In this document: in pieces, positions 14,980-23,343 of the stretch
How the letters are laid out: the number at the start of each line of letters is the position of its first letter
How positions within the stretch are numbered: the stretch's first letter is position 1
Assembly (NCBI GenBank): GCA_964478075.1
Contig: CAYZGO010000037.1
Coordinates: forward strand, 1-25,421
Source of the DNA: DAOUEX01 sp034430235
GTDB lineage: Bacteria > Chloroflexota > Anaerolineae > UBA2200
Reading direction: 5' to 3'
Length of the DNA: 25,421 bases
The notes under the pieces: generated by a model
The model's database searches: none
What the model was told of the DNA's origin: nothing
Seen by the model: the letters and a program-made list of their open reading frames with translations, nothing else
Made by a program: the position numbers and the translations under genes

Positions 14980-15926
14980 TAGACCTGTCCATTGTGATTG
15001 TCAGTTGGAACGTCAGAGCGCTGTTGCAGCGCTGCCTGTCTTCGCTCACGGAATGCAGCAAGCGGAATGCGCTACAATGCGAGGTCATCGTCGTGGATAA
15101 CGCCTCTGCCGATGGCAGTCCAGACATGGTGCGCCAGCGGTTCCCTGATGTCGTGCTGATCGCCAGTGACTCTAACCTGGGTTTCTCCAAGGGCACTAAC
15201 GTGGGCGTTGCTCACAGCAGCGGACGCTACGTGTTGTTGCTCAACCCTGATACTGAAGTGATCGAGGATGCCCTGCAAACCATGGTAGCCCACATGGATG
15301 ACCATGCCGATGTAGGAGCCCTCGGCCCCAAGCTGCTGTTCCCTGACGGACGTGTACAACCCTCACGGCGTCGCTTTCCCACACTGGCTACAGCGCTTCT
15401 AGAGAGCACTGTAATACAGCAGTGGTTTCCCCGGAACCGTGTCCTGTATCGCTACTACATCCAGGATCGGGGCGACGACGAGGAACAGGACGTAGACTGG
15501 GTTATCGGCGCGTGCCTGCTCACCCGGCGTCAAGCCTGGGAACAAGTCGGACCTCTGGACGAGGGCTTTTTCATGTACTCCGAAGAACTCGATTGGTGCC
15601 GCCGCCTGAAGACAGCGGGCTGGCGAGTGGTCTACATCCCCCAGGCGACAATTGTGCACCACGAAGGCCAGAGCAGCTCTCAGGTCGTGCCCGCACGGCA
15701 CATCTACTTCCAAAGCAGTAAGGTGCTCTACTTCAGTAAGCACCACGGTGTGCTTGCCGGCGAAGCGCTGCGGCTTTTCCTCCTGGCGACGTACGTCTAT
15801 CAATTGTGCCTGGAAGCTCTGAAGTGGCTGCTAGGGCACAAGCGGCCCCTGCGCCGTGAGCGTGTAGCTGCCTACCTGCGCGTGCTGCGTTCCGGTTTGC
15901 GAACGCGGGGCGGAGTGGGTATATGA
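14976..15926 (+). CDS. Glycosyltransferase family 2 (WbbL/rhamnosyltransferase-like)
   Basis: A 316-aa GT-A fold enzyme, probably membrane-associated through its C-terminal hydrophobic helix (about 260-280). The N-terminal strand is LSIVIVSWN, with D41 in VVDNASADGS and the metal-site region LLLNPDTEV (87-95). IGACLLTRR and the acceptor-side acidic motif FMYSEELDWCRR follow. This pattern is typical of rhamnosyl- and related transferases that build surface polysaccharides. That fits the upstream SDR if the latter makes a 6-deoxy-hexose donor. GTG start 14976 overlaps the tatD stop (GTGA), and its stop overlaps the next ATG (ATGA), so translation is coupled on both sides. Confidence 0.93.
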   Translation: MIDLSIVIVSWNVRALLQRCLSSLTECSKRNALQCEVIVVDNASADGSPDMVRQRFPDVVLIASDSNLGFSKGTNVGVAHSSGRYVLLLNPDTEVIEDALQTMVAHMDDHADVGALGPKLLFPDGRVQPSRRRFPTLATALLESTVIQQWFPRNRVLYRYYIQDRGDDEEQDVDWVIGACLLTRRQAWEQVGPLDEGFFMYSEELDWCRRLKTAGWRVVYIPQATIVHHEGQSSSQVVPARHIYFQSSKVLYFSKHHGVLAGEALRLFLLATYVYQLCLEALKWLLGHKRPLRRERVAAYLRVLRSGLRTRGGVGI

Positions 15927-17179
15927 GGGTCTGCTTTGTCAGCGGGGAATACCCGCCTATGCAGGGCGGAGTCGGAGACTACACACGCGAGTTAGGGCGT
16001 GCACTCATTCGACTGGGACATCAGGTTGCCGTAATCACCTCGAGCAACGCAGTCCCTCCTGACACACGGCGGGACATGGCCCCGCCTGACACACGGCGGG
16101 ACATGGCCCCGCCTGACACACGGCGGGACATGGCATTCGCGGGCACAGTGTCGGCGCGGCAGGAGCCTGCTGTGCGGCCGATTGTGAGCAAGTGGGACTG
16201 GGCAAGCTGGGCGCACATACTGCACGCGGCGCGCAGCTTCCAGAGCGATGTGCTGCACATCCAGTATCAGACGGCAGCCTACGCTATGCATCCAGCAATC
16301 AATTTCCTGCCACTGCGCCTGCGTCTTAACAAGCACCCTCCTCGCTCGGCAGTTACGTTCCATGACTTGCGTGTGCCGTATCTCTTTCCCAAGGCCGGGG
16401 CAGTGCGGCAGTGGGTTAACCTGCTGTTAGCCCGCTGGAGCGACGCAGCCATAGCCACAAACGTAGACGACTATGAGCAACTCAAGCGAGCCCGGCTGCC
16501 CACTGTGCCTCACCTGATACCTGTTGGCAGCAACATTCATCCGCAGCCACCGCCAGGATACGAGCGCTCTGTGTGGCGCAGTCGGCTGGGGGTCGCCGAG
16601 AGCGAGGTGCTGCTCTGCTACTTTGGCTTCCTGAACGAGAGCAAGGGGGGCGAAACGCTGTTTCGCTCCATGGCAGAATTAGTGCACCGTGGTCGAAAAG
16701 TGAAGCTGCTGATGATAGGAGGCCAAGTCGGCGATAGTGATCCGACGAACCTGGCCTACTTCGAGCGCGTGAAGGCACTCAGCAGCGAACTTGGCCTGGC
16801 AGACCTCGTGTTATGGACTGGATACACGCCCCCTGAGCAAGTCTCCGCCAATTTCCTGGCGGCAGACATCTGCGTCCTGCCCTACAGGGATGGGGCTTCG
16901 TATCGCCGTGGCAGTTTCATGGCTGCGCTGGCACATGGGCTGCCCATAGTAAGCACCCAACCCAAGGTGCCTGTTGCCACACTGCTGGATAGGGAGAACA
17001 TACTCATTGTTCCCCCCAATGACGCATTGGCAACGGCTGACGCAGTGGAGAAGTTGATATCAGCACCTGCACTGCGCACGCGCTTGGGGCGTGGAGCACT
17101 GGACCTGGCAAAGGGTTTTACGTGGGACAGCATTGCTGCAAGAACAGCCCAGTTATACGGCGAGCTCGTCGGAGAATAG
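15923..17179 (+). CDS. Glycosyltransferase family 4 (group 1)
   Basis: A 418-aa GT-B fold enzyme that would add a sugar to a lipid-linked or surface glycan. The N-terminal domain opens with the acceptor-side loop EYPPMQGGVGDYTREL (9-24). The C-terminal domain has GFLNESKGGETLF and LLMIGG. The donor-site region reads GASYRRGSFMAALAHGLPIVST, where the Glu residues of the common E-x7-E motif are absent. Residues 45-71 are three tandem copies of PPDTRRDMA, placed after the first beta-alpha-beta unit, where homologues have a short loop (see 16055-16135). The reading frame stays open through the repeat, so the gene looks intact. ATGA overlap with the GT2 gene. Confidence 0.92.
   Translation: MRVCFVSGEYPPMQGGVGDYTRELGRALIRLGHQVAVITSSNAVPPDTRRDMAPPDTRRDMAPPDTRRDMAFAGTVSARQEPAVRPIVSKWDWASWAHILHAARSFQSDVLHIQYQTAAYAMHPAINFLPLRLRLNKHPPRSAVTFHDLRVPYLFPKAGAVRQWVNLLLARWSDAAIATNVDDYEQLKRARLPTVPHLIPVGSNIHPQPPPGYERSVWRSRLGVAESEVLLCYFGFLNESKGGETLFRSMAELVHRGRKVKLLMIGGQVGDSDPTNLAYFERVKALSSELGLADLVLWTGYTPPEQVSANFLAADICVLPYRDGASYRRGSFMAALAHGLPIVSTQPKVPVATLLDRENILIVPPNDALATADAVEKLISAPALRTRLGRGALDLAKGFTWDSIAARTAQLYGELVGE
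16055..16135 (+). repeat. In-frame 27-bp tandem triplication with internal palindrome
   Basis: Three near-identical 27-bp units (16055-16081, 16082-16108, 16109-16135) each encode PPDTRRDMA. The second and third units contain cccgcc-8 nt-ggcggg, so they can form a 6-bp hairpin. The period is a multiple of three, which keeps the frame. The unit looks like a dispersed palindromic repeat that entered the gene and then expanded. It lacks unique spacers, so it is not CRISPR. Confidence 0.92.
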
Positions 17180-17285
17180 GCTGATGCTCAGCTACTACTC
17201 AAGAGTTGTCATCCAGACACCCTTTTTCTGGCACTGTTTGAAACTGGTGCTTAACGAACACAAGCCAATCCCAAGGAGCATTTGA

Positions 17286-20090
17286 TTGCACAGAGAGACT
17301 GAAGGTTGTGAACCTGGAGGAGACAGGGCAGATAGACTAGCCCAGGCTGTAGTCGTGGCCATAACCTTGGCTGTCTTCGCTCTCTACGTGTGTACTCTGG
17401 GCAAGCAGAGCCTTTGGTTCGACGAAGGGCTCAGTGTCGTCTTTGCTGCCAGGCCCTTATCACAGCTTATGCACACCCTGATCCACGAAGACCTGCATCC
17501 TCCACTGCACTATCTGCTGCTTCACTTTTGGATGATTCTGGCCGGACAGAGTCAGTGCGCAGTGCGCATGCCTTCTGCCTTTGCCGCTGTACTTCTAGTG
17601 CCATTTGCGTTCGCCGTCGTGCGAGAAGTCTGGGGGCGGGAGAGGAGAACGACGAGGGCCTGGGCTATCGCGGGCACGGCAGCTGCCGCGCTCGTCGGAG
17701 CCTCTCCATTCGTGGCCTTCTATGCGCAAGAAACCCGCATGTACAGTCTGGCCGCTGCTTTATCGCTTACAGCGACCTGGGCGTTTCTGAGGGCCACTCG
17801 CACTGGGGCCCGCCGTTGGTGGCTGGCGTTCAGTTGCTTGCTGACGGCCAGCCTTTACACACAATATCTGTCGGCCTTCATCGTGCCAGCCTTCTGGCTC
17901 TACACGCTGCTTCTCGACCGCAAGTCTTTGTGGCGCACAGTTCTCTGCACCTTACTGGCCGGGCTCTTGTATCTGCCTTGGGTCGGCCCGGCATATCTGC
18001 AGTTGGGGCGTCTGCTGCGCGCGCCAGATTACTGGGTCACGACGCGTATCAACCTGGGGCTGTTCCTTCGTGCCATGTGGAACACGTTCTTGCCGAGTGC
18101 CGCAATGCGCGGGGGTCTGTTAGCAACTGGCCTGGGCACCTTGCTGCTCATCGGCTTTGTCCTGCGCAGCGGGTTCAGGCTTTCGGAGCGTGCGCGGCGC
18201 AGCGTGCTGGTCTTTCTTACCTTCTCGATTCCTCTGACTCTGACCTATGTAATGGTCACCGCGGCCCCAAAGTTTGCCGCCCGCTATGCCATTGTAGCTG
18301 TTGTACCGCTCTATGTCTGCATGGACTTAGGTCTGTATGCTCTGCTGGGCAGCAGGTCTTCGCTCACTCGTACGCTCTTTGGTGTGCTCATCATCGTGAC
18401 AGTTGCTATCTCTTTCCGCTCTGCGGTGGCCGTTGTTGAGGGGCGCGAAAACCGGCGTGATGACGCACGAGGTCTAGCAGCCTACCTGAGCGAGAACGTG
18501 CAGGCCAACGATGCTTTGCTGCTGGTCGAGAATGCCCCCTATGCGCTGCAATACTACTATCGTGGAACGGCGCCGTGGTATGGGTTGCACGTTGGGCAAG
18601 ACTTTGCCGGGGCCGCAAGCGTGCTGAGCAGCGTTTTGCAAACTCGGCCCAGGCGCGTGTGGCTGATTCTCTGGCATCACGAGTTCGCCGACCCCACAGA
18701 CATGGTCGTCACCGAGCTAATGCGTGTGGGGCGCGAGGCCACAGACATCGAGAAGCAGTTCTTTGGCCACCAGTTGCGCGCTTTTGACATCCAAGACTAT
18801 GAGCAGACCGTTGTAGCCTATCCTAGACCAGAAACCTTGGCTGATGCGGATTTCGCGCCGGCGCTGCGTCTCCTTGGCTTTGATCGCCTCACCAGTGACA
18901 GTGGACGGCTTCACTACGTGCTATACTGGCAGGCACAACAGCCACTCAAGCGCAACTACAGCTTGACTTTGAGCTTTCAGGACTCGGATGGGAATGAGTA
19001 CCTGCGCAAAGACCAGGCGCTCAGTACTCCGTACTTCCTGCCACCCGTATGGCCTCTGCACACACCCATTCGGGGCCGCGTGGACGTGACGCTGCCTGCC
19101 GATCTGCCACCGCTCACCTATCGGATCTACCTGAGCACCTTTGACCCTGAATCCCGGCGTAGTCTAGACCTTGTAGATGCGCACGGAGCGCCTCTGGGAC
19201 AGGCCCTGCTTCTGGAAGAACTCGCTTTGCGCAAGGCAGACTTGAGCACGGTTTCTGCCGAGGTCAAGAATCCGCTCCATGCCGACATCGGCGACCGTCT
19301 GCAATTGCTAGACTTCGACCTGCCACGTACAGCATACAGCCAGGGAGATACTCTGCGGCTGACACTCTGGTGGCATCGTCCCGACATCCCTTTGGTGGGG
19401 CAAAGCGTGAGCACGCCTGACACGGATCACGTGTTGAGATTCCGCTTGCTGGATAACAGAAACTCGGTAGTCTGGAAGGGTGAGCGATCTATTGTCCCCG
19501 GCTACCCCACTGCGCGTTGGCAGCCGGGAGAGGTCAATCGCGTTGTTTATCGTCTGGCCCTTCCCCCTGACCTGGCAGAAGGAGACTATGCCCTGCAAGC
19601 GGGTACGGAGGATAAGCTGATCTCGCTGACGCGGCTGCACATTGCGTCTCGCGAGCATTGCTACGACATGCCACCCATGCAGCACTCATTGGACGTGCAG
19701 TTCGAGCAAGGCATCACGCTACTCGGTTATGACTTGCAACCTCCTACTGTGCAGCCAGGAAAGACGGTCACAGTGACGCTCTACTGGCAGGGGAAGCAGC
19801 AAATCACAGCCAGTTACAAAGTGAGCGTACAGATGCTGTCAGCAGGCCTGCGAATCATGGCACAGGAAGATAGCATCCCTGCGCGCTGGACCTATCCGAC
19901 AACGGCCTGGCTGCCGGGGGAGATTATCACCGATGAGCACGTTTTGACTATCAAGCCGGAAGCAGCACCGGGTGATTATACACTGATCGTGGCCCTCTAT
20001 GATGAGCGGAGCGCACAAAGACTCCGCGTCGAGCAGGGAGGCAAAAGCAGGGATCACGTGATCCTCACCACCCTGCACGTGGCACAATAG
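17286..20090 (+). CDS. GT39-type membrane glycosyltransferase with C-terminal beta-sandwich repeats
   Basis: A 934-aa integral membrane protein. The first about 420 residues form roughly ten hydrophobic helices. SLWFDEG (42-48) has the catalytic-type D46/E47 of the GT39/ArnT family in the first extracytoplasmic loop, and HPPLHY follows. Such enzymes use polyprenyl-phosphate sugars and glycosylate lipids, proteins or glycans outside the membrane. The soluble tail contains three related modules starting near 524, 672 and 809, each opening with a variant of LxLLGFDL and containing LTLYWQ and, in modules 2 and 3, 'W.PGE' and 'GDY.L' motifs. Start TTG 17286 has AAGGAG at 17273-17278 with a 7-nt gap. 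It follows the GT4 gene by about 106 bp with no obvious terminator. Confidence 0.9.
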   Translation: MHRETEGCEPGGDRADRLAQAVVVAITLAVFALYVCTLGKQSLWFDEGLSVVFAARPLSQLMHTLIHEDLHPPLHYLLLHFWMILAGQSQCAVRMPSAFAAVLLVPFAFAVVREVWGRERRTTRAWAIAGTAAAALVGASPFVAFYAQETRMYSLAAALSLTATWAFLRATRTGARRWWLAFSCLLTASLYTQYLSAFIVPAFWLYTLLLDRKSLWRTVLCTLLAGLLYLPWVGPAYLQLGRLLRAPDYWVTTRINLGLFLRAMWNTFLPSAAMRGGLLATGLGTLLLIGFVLRSGFRLSERARRSVLVFLTFSIPLTLTYVMVTAAPKFAARYAIVAVVPLYVCMDLGLYALLGSRSSLTRTLFGVLIIVTVAISFRSAVAVVEGRENRRDDARGLAAYLSENVQANDALLLVENAPYALQYYYRGTAPWYGLHVGQDFAGAASVLSSVLQTRPRRVWLILWHHEFADPTDMVVTELMRVGREATDIEKQFFGHQLRAFDIQDYEQTVVAYPRPETLADADFAPALRLLGFDRLTSDSGRLHYVLYWQAQQPLKRNYSLTLSFQDSDGNEYLRKDQALSTPYFLPPVWPLHTPIRGRVDVTLPADLPPLTYRIYLSTFDPESRRSLDLVDAHGAPLGQALLLEELALRKADLSTVSAEVKNPLHADIGDRLQLLDFDLPRTAYSQGDTLRLTLWWHRPDIPLVGQSVSTPDTDHVLRFRLLDNRNSVVWKGERSIVPGYPTARWQPGEVNRVVYRLALPPDLAEGDYALQAGTEDKLISLTRLHIASREHCYDMPPMQHSLDVQFEQGITLLGYDLQPPTVQPGKTVTVTLYWQGKQQITASYKVSVQMLSAGLRIMAQEDSIPARWTYPTTAWLPGEIITDEHVLTIKPEAAPGDYTLIVALYDERSAQRLRVEQGGKSRDHVILTTLHVAQ

Positions 20091-20161
20091 CTGGAGTGTG
20101 GCCGTCGCCGCCCCGTTTATGACGCAGATAAGCATCTTGTGGTCGAGCATGCTTTGCGCGG

Positions 20162-20191
20162 CCTGACTATCGGGTCTTCTTCCTAGTCAGG
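20162..20191. terminator. Hairpin after the GT39 gene (possible terminator)
   Basis: A perfect 8-bp stem, cctgacta (20162-20169) with tagtcagg (20184-20191), encloses a 14-nt loop. No T run follows, so it is a weak or factor-dependent terminator at best. The rest of the about 310-bp stretch 20091-20402 holds no convincing gene or promoter; an open frame from GTG 20247 merges with the esterase gene but lacks a ribosome-binding site. Confidence 0.4.
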
Positions 20192-20402
20192 TGAGCAGGG
20201 GAAAAGGTAATCATTTGTCGAGGATTCCTGCGACCTCCGCGGCGTAGTGGTGGAAAAAATCCCCACGGTCCTTTCTATCAAACGGGTCGTACAGGTGACC
20301 GACCTGCTCGTACCCACGCTTTTGCATCATTGGGACATACCCAGACGTATGATATCACCAAGGCACCCCATCGGCGCGTCTTGGACATACTTGAGGCCAG
20401 TG

Positions 20403-21215
20403 ATGAGACCAGAACACAGTTCCAGCAGCGCTGCCTATCACTCAAGCCAGCCATCCTCCTGTGTAGGCTTTCAGGAGGTCCACTGGCATAGCAGCGCCCT
20501 GCAAAAGAGCATGGCCTTCTTCCTGCACCTGCCCACCGGATACCACGACCAGACCACGAGGCGCTATCCAGTGCTCTATCTGCTGCACGGCTCGGGACAT
20601 GATCGGTATTCTGTGCTCAGGGAGGTTCGTCCGCAAGAACATGTCCCACTGCTGGGTGAGGCCGTGCTGGTTATCCCAGATGGCAACCAGGGCTGGTGGC
20701 TCGACAGTCCTCTATTGGCCCACTCTCATTACGGCCAATACCTGCTGGAACTCGTGAGCTTTGTGGACCGCCACTACCGCACTACAGCGAGCCGCACAGC
20801 GCGCGGCATCTGTGGCTTCAGTATGGGAGGGTATGGCGCTATGTTGCTTGCAAGCCAGCATCCCGAAACCTTCGGCGCAGCATCATCGCTCCTGGGGCCA
20901 CTGGACATTGCGCAGTTGTTCCCAGACTACTACCGGCTTCGTCTGCTATTGGGACCGCACCTAGCCACCTGGCAGTGCTACAATCCAACCAATCTGGCAG
21001 CGAACCTGGCGCATACATCGCTCAAGTTCTGCACGGCGGAAGAGGCCTTTGACCGGCCACAGAGCGAGGCCTTCGCCGCGGCATTGCGAGCGCTCAGTAT
21101 TCCGTTCGAATACGACGTCTACCCAGGCGGACACGACACGATTTTCGTTCGAGAGCACATCAGCGCACACTTTCGCTTCCATCGCCGCTCATTTGACCGA
21201 GACGTACAAAGCTGA
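20403..21215 (+). CDS. Alpha/beta-hydrolase esterase (esterase D/FrsA-like)
   Basis: A 270-aa serine hydrolase. The strand VLYLLHGSGHD gives the oxyanion region. The nucleophile elbow GFSMGG holds S140. The catalytic histidine is H244 in GGHD. The usual acidic residue of the triad is not clear: the segment where it should be reads FCTAEEAFDRPQ, so a Glu may serve. The family (putative esterase, PF00756) includes acyl-, sugar-ester and mycolyl-type hydrolases; a role in trimming or acylating surface glycans would suit the neighbours. The start is uncertain: ATG 20403 with GAGG at 20394-20397 is preferred over GTG 20247, because the first 52 extra residues look unlike the family. The 3' end contains the promoter of the ABC genes. 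Confidence 0.82.
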   Translation: MRPEHSSSSAAYHSSQPSSCVGFQEVHWHSSALQKSMAFFLHLPTGYHDQTTRRYPVLYLLHGSGHDRYSVLREVRPQEHVPLLGEAVLVIPDGNQGWWLDSPLLAHSHYGQYLLELVSFVDRHYRTTASRTARGICGFSMGGYGAMLLASQHPETFGAASSLLGPLDIAQLFPDYYRLRLLLGPHLATWQCYNPTNLAANLAHTSLKFCTAEEAFDRPQSEAFAAALRALSIPFEYDVYPGGHDTIFVREHISAHFRFHRRSFDRDVQS

Positions 21216-21221
21216 TACAAT
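21193..21221 (+). promoter_or_regulatory. Strong sigma-70 promoter for the ABC exporter operon
   Basis: TTGACC (21193-21198, 5/6 of -35) is exactly 17 nt from TACAAT (21216-21221, 5/6 of -10), with TG one base upstream of the -10. It overlaps the last codons and stop of the esterase gene. Transcription would begin near 21228, giving an about 86-nt leader. Confidence 0.75.
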
Positions 21222-21238
21222 CGCTTTCAGGTCTTAAC

Positions 21239-21275
21239 GCCGCCATCTCTCACCAACACCGGTGAACGTGGCGGC
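21239..21275 (+). promoter_or_regulatory. Leader hairpin before the ABC ATPase gene
   Basis: gccgcca (21239-21245) pairs perfectly with tggcggc (21269-21275). Inside, cacc (21251-21254) can pair with ggtg (21261-21264). The hairpin forms just after the predicted transcription start and 39 nt before the gene, without a T run. It may stabilise the RNA or act as an operator. No known riboswitch class was recognised. Confidence 0.5.
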
Positions 21276-21313
21276 TTGTACATTGTCCCACGTAGCACAG
21301 TGACCACAGGAGA

Positions 21314-22366
21314 ATGACTTTGCCTATCGTCAGCGTGTATAACTTGACAAAGGTATTCCGTGTGTTCAAGCGACGCGAGGGCCTCATCGGAGCACTGCAG
21401 AACCTTGTGGTGCGCGAGTATACTCAAGTCCGCGCGGTGGATGGCATCAGTTTCGAGATCGAGCCAGGGGAACTCGTCGGTTACATCGGACCCAACGGCG
21501 CTGGCAAGTCCACCACCATCAAAATGCTGTGCGGCATTCTCACGCCGACAAAGGGTTGCGTTGAGGTGAATGGAATCGTGCCCTTTGAGGACCGCGTGGC
21601 TAATGCCCGGCAAATGGGCGTGCTGTTCGGACAGCGCACGCAACTGTGGTGGGACCTGGCCGTAATCGAGTCTTTCAACCTCCTCAAAAAGATGTACGAG
21701 ATCCCGGACGAGGACTATGAGCGGAATCTGGCAACGTTTTCAGAAGTGCTGCAGCTGGATGAACTGCTGCATCTGCCGGTGCGCAAGCTCTCGCTAGGAC
21801 AACGGATGCGCTGCGACCTGGCAGCCTCCCTGTTGCACAACCCCAAAGTGGTGTATTTTGACGAGCCAAGCATTGGCCTCGACGTGTCAGTCAAAGAGCG
21901 CATCCGTCAGTTCATCAAAGAGCTCAATCGCCAACGGAACACCACCATCCTGTTGACCACTCACGATCTGGGGGACATCGAAGAGATATGTGAGCGCATC
22001 ATCGTCATTGACCACGGCAAGATCATCTACGACGGCAGCATTGGGAGCTTGCGGCAACGTTTCGATCATTCACGCCGTCTTGTCTTCGACATACGGGGAG
22101 GAGACGCCGCACAGGGCCTGCACTCCTATCTCCAGCTGTCGCCACAAGACGCCCAGGCGGAATGGCAGGAGCAGAATCAGCGTCTGACAGTAACGTTTAA
22201 CCGCAACGCGGTAAGCGCATCAGACGTGGCGAGCATGATCATGCGCCGCTACAACGTGATTGACCTGACAGTTCAAGAGCCGGACATTGAGACCATCGTC
22301 CGACGCATCTATGCCGGTGAGTACGAGTTAGAAGAACCTGCTGGCCAGGACCACGGGGAATCGTGA
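21314..22366 (+). CDS. ABC-2 type exporter, ATP-binding subunit
   Basis: A 350-aa cytoplasmic ATPase that would power the two permeases encoded next. Walker A is GPNGAGKST (59-67), the Q-loop is around Q107, the signature is LSLGQ (159-163, Leu in place of the usual Gly), Walker B is VVYFDEP (179-185) and the switch histidine is H217. The long N-terminal stretch between FRVFKRREG and the conserved AVDGISFEI matches ATPases that pair with PF06182 (ABC2_membrane_6) permeases. ATG at 21314 is used, but AGGAG at 21308-21312 is only 1 nt away; the in-frame TTG at 21320, 7 nt from it, may be the true start. The exported substrate is unknown. Confidence 0.95.
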   Translation: MTLPIVSVYNLTKVFRVFKRREGLIGALQNLVVREYTQVRAVDGISFEIEPGELVGYIGPNGAGKSTTIKMLCGILTPTKGCVEVNGIVPFEDRVANARQMGVLFGQRTQLWWDLAVIESFNLLKKMYEIPDEDYERNLATFSEVLQLDELLHLPVRKLSLGQRMRCDLAASLLHNPKVVYFDEPSIGLDVSVKERIRQFIKELNRQRNTTILLTTHDLGDIEEICERIIVIDHGKIIYDGSIGSLRQRFDHSRRLVFDIRGGDAAQGLHSYLQLSPQDAQAEWQEQNQRLTVTFNRNAVSASDVASMIMRRYNVIDLTVQEPDIETIVRRIYAGEYELEEPAGQDHGES

Positions 22367-22414
22367 GGGTCTGGCCCTTACACCAACACGTAGTGGGCAC
22401 GGAGAGCCTTTGCG

Positions 22415-22463
22415 CGTAGTGCGCGCGCCGGGGCGCAATTTCGACGCTGGCGCGCCTACTACG
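22415..22463 (+). other. Long intergenic hairpin between ATPase and permease genes
   Basis: The 15-nt arms 22415-22429 (cgtagtgcgcgcgcc) and 22449-22463 (ggcgcgcctactacg) pair at 13 of 15 positions around a 19-nt loop. It lies in the 126-bp gap inside the exporter operon. No T run follows. It may be an RNA-processing or mRNA-stability element, or a dispersed palindrome. Confidence 0.6.
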
Positions 22464-22492
22464 AACCCAATGCAAACGCAGGAAGCAGCTTG

Positions 22493-23311
22493 ATGAGCAG
22501 TGGTAGAATATACAAGAGACTGACAAAGTACCTCGAAGTGACGCGGTTGGAAATGCTGCGCATTATCACCTACCGCACCAACTTTGTGGCCATGTTTTTC
22601 AACAGCTTTGTCCTGGTGTTCATGTACTCCTACCTGTGGAGGGCGGTGTATGCCAACTCTCCGACAATCGGAGACTTGACTTTGTCCCAGATGCTGACCT
22701 ACATCTTCGTGGTGCGTGCTATTGTGGTGCCCTTCGACAACGACATAGATTGGCGCATTGCAGAGCGTATTCGCACTGGCGACATTGCCATTGATTTCAT
22801 CCGGCCAGCGAACCTGCAGCTTATGCAGTTTGCCACTGCCATCGGCAACTTTGTCATGCGTTTTATCACCACGAGCGTCCCAGTGTTGGGGCTGGGAGCC
22901 TGGCTCTTCGGCATTTCTGCTCCCGCAAGCCTTGGACACTTTGTTCTTTTCCTCTTCAGCCTGTTGCTCAGTTTCACCATTACCACGAGCATTAACTACA
23001 TCTTTGGCATGATCAGCTTCTGGACAGTCAGCATACACGGCATCCTATTTGCCAAGATCTTTGTCAGTGAGTTTCTGGCCGGCGCGGCCGTACCCTTGAG
23101 CCTCTTTCCCGCCTGGTTGCGCAGCCTGGCCATGGTTCTGCCATTCCAAGCTATGGTCAACACGCCGTTGAGCATCTACCTGCAACTGACTCCACCCCAG
23201 GGAATCGTGCATCTGCTCGTGCTGCAGGTGTTCTGGGCTGTTGGCCTCCTTGGCTTTGGCCGTTTCTTGCTGCACAAGTCGTATAGGCAATTGGAAGTGC
23301 AGGGCGGCTAA
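22493..23311 (+). CDS. ABC-2 type exporter permease 1 (PF06182-like)
   Basis: A 272-aa inner-membrane protein with about six hydrophobic segments (for example 32-50, 112-140, 145-168, 175-200, 236-258). The N-terminal cytoplasmic segment YLEVTRLEMLRIITYRTNF and the internal RTGDIAIDFIRPANLQ are characteristic of the ABC2_membrane_6/DUF990 permeases, in which a short 'G.i..dll.RP' motif sits after the second helix. The start is ATG 22493, 7 nt after AGGAAG (22480-22485); TTG at 22490 is less likely. It is paired with the second permease, and the two together should form the transmembrane channel. Confidence 0.92.
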   Translation: MSSGRIYKRLTKYLEVTRLEMLRIITYRTNFVAMFFNSFVLVFMYSYLWRAVYANSPTIGDLTLSQMLTYIFVVRAIVVPFDNDIDWRIAERIRTGDIAIDFIRPANLQLMQFATAIGNFVMRFITTSVPVLGLGAWLFGISAPASLGHFVLFLFSLLLSFTITTSINYIFGMISFWTVSIHGILFAKIFVSEFLAGAAVPLSLFPAWLRSLAMVLPFQAMVNTPLSIYLQLTPPQGIVHLLVLQVFWAVGLLGFGRFLLHKSYRQLEVQGG

Positions 23312-23343
23312 GGGAACCATACAGTGAGCATGGTATTCGTCGC

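Noticed and set aside
16055..16135. CRISPR-like direct repeats
   Set aside because: The units are contiguous without spacers, in frame in a coding gene, and only three in number.
17390..18439. 349-codon plus-strand frame within the GT39 gene
   Set aside because: Out-of-frame shadow; the GT39 reading has membrane helices and the WFDEG motif.
20247..20402. N-terminal extension of the esterase from GTG 20247
   Set aside because: No ribosome-binding site, and the added residues do not look like the family or a signal peptide. Kept only as an alternative start.
22328..23038. 236-codon minus-strand frame opposite permease 1
   Set aside because: Charged, His-rich antisense shadow of a hydrophobic membrane protein gene, a common artefact.
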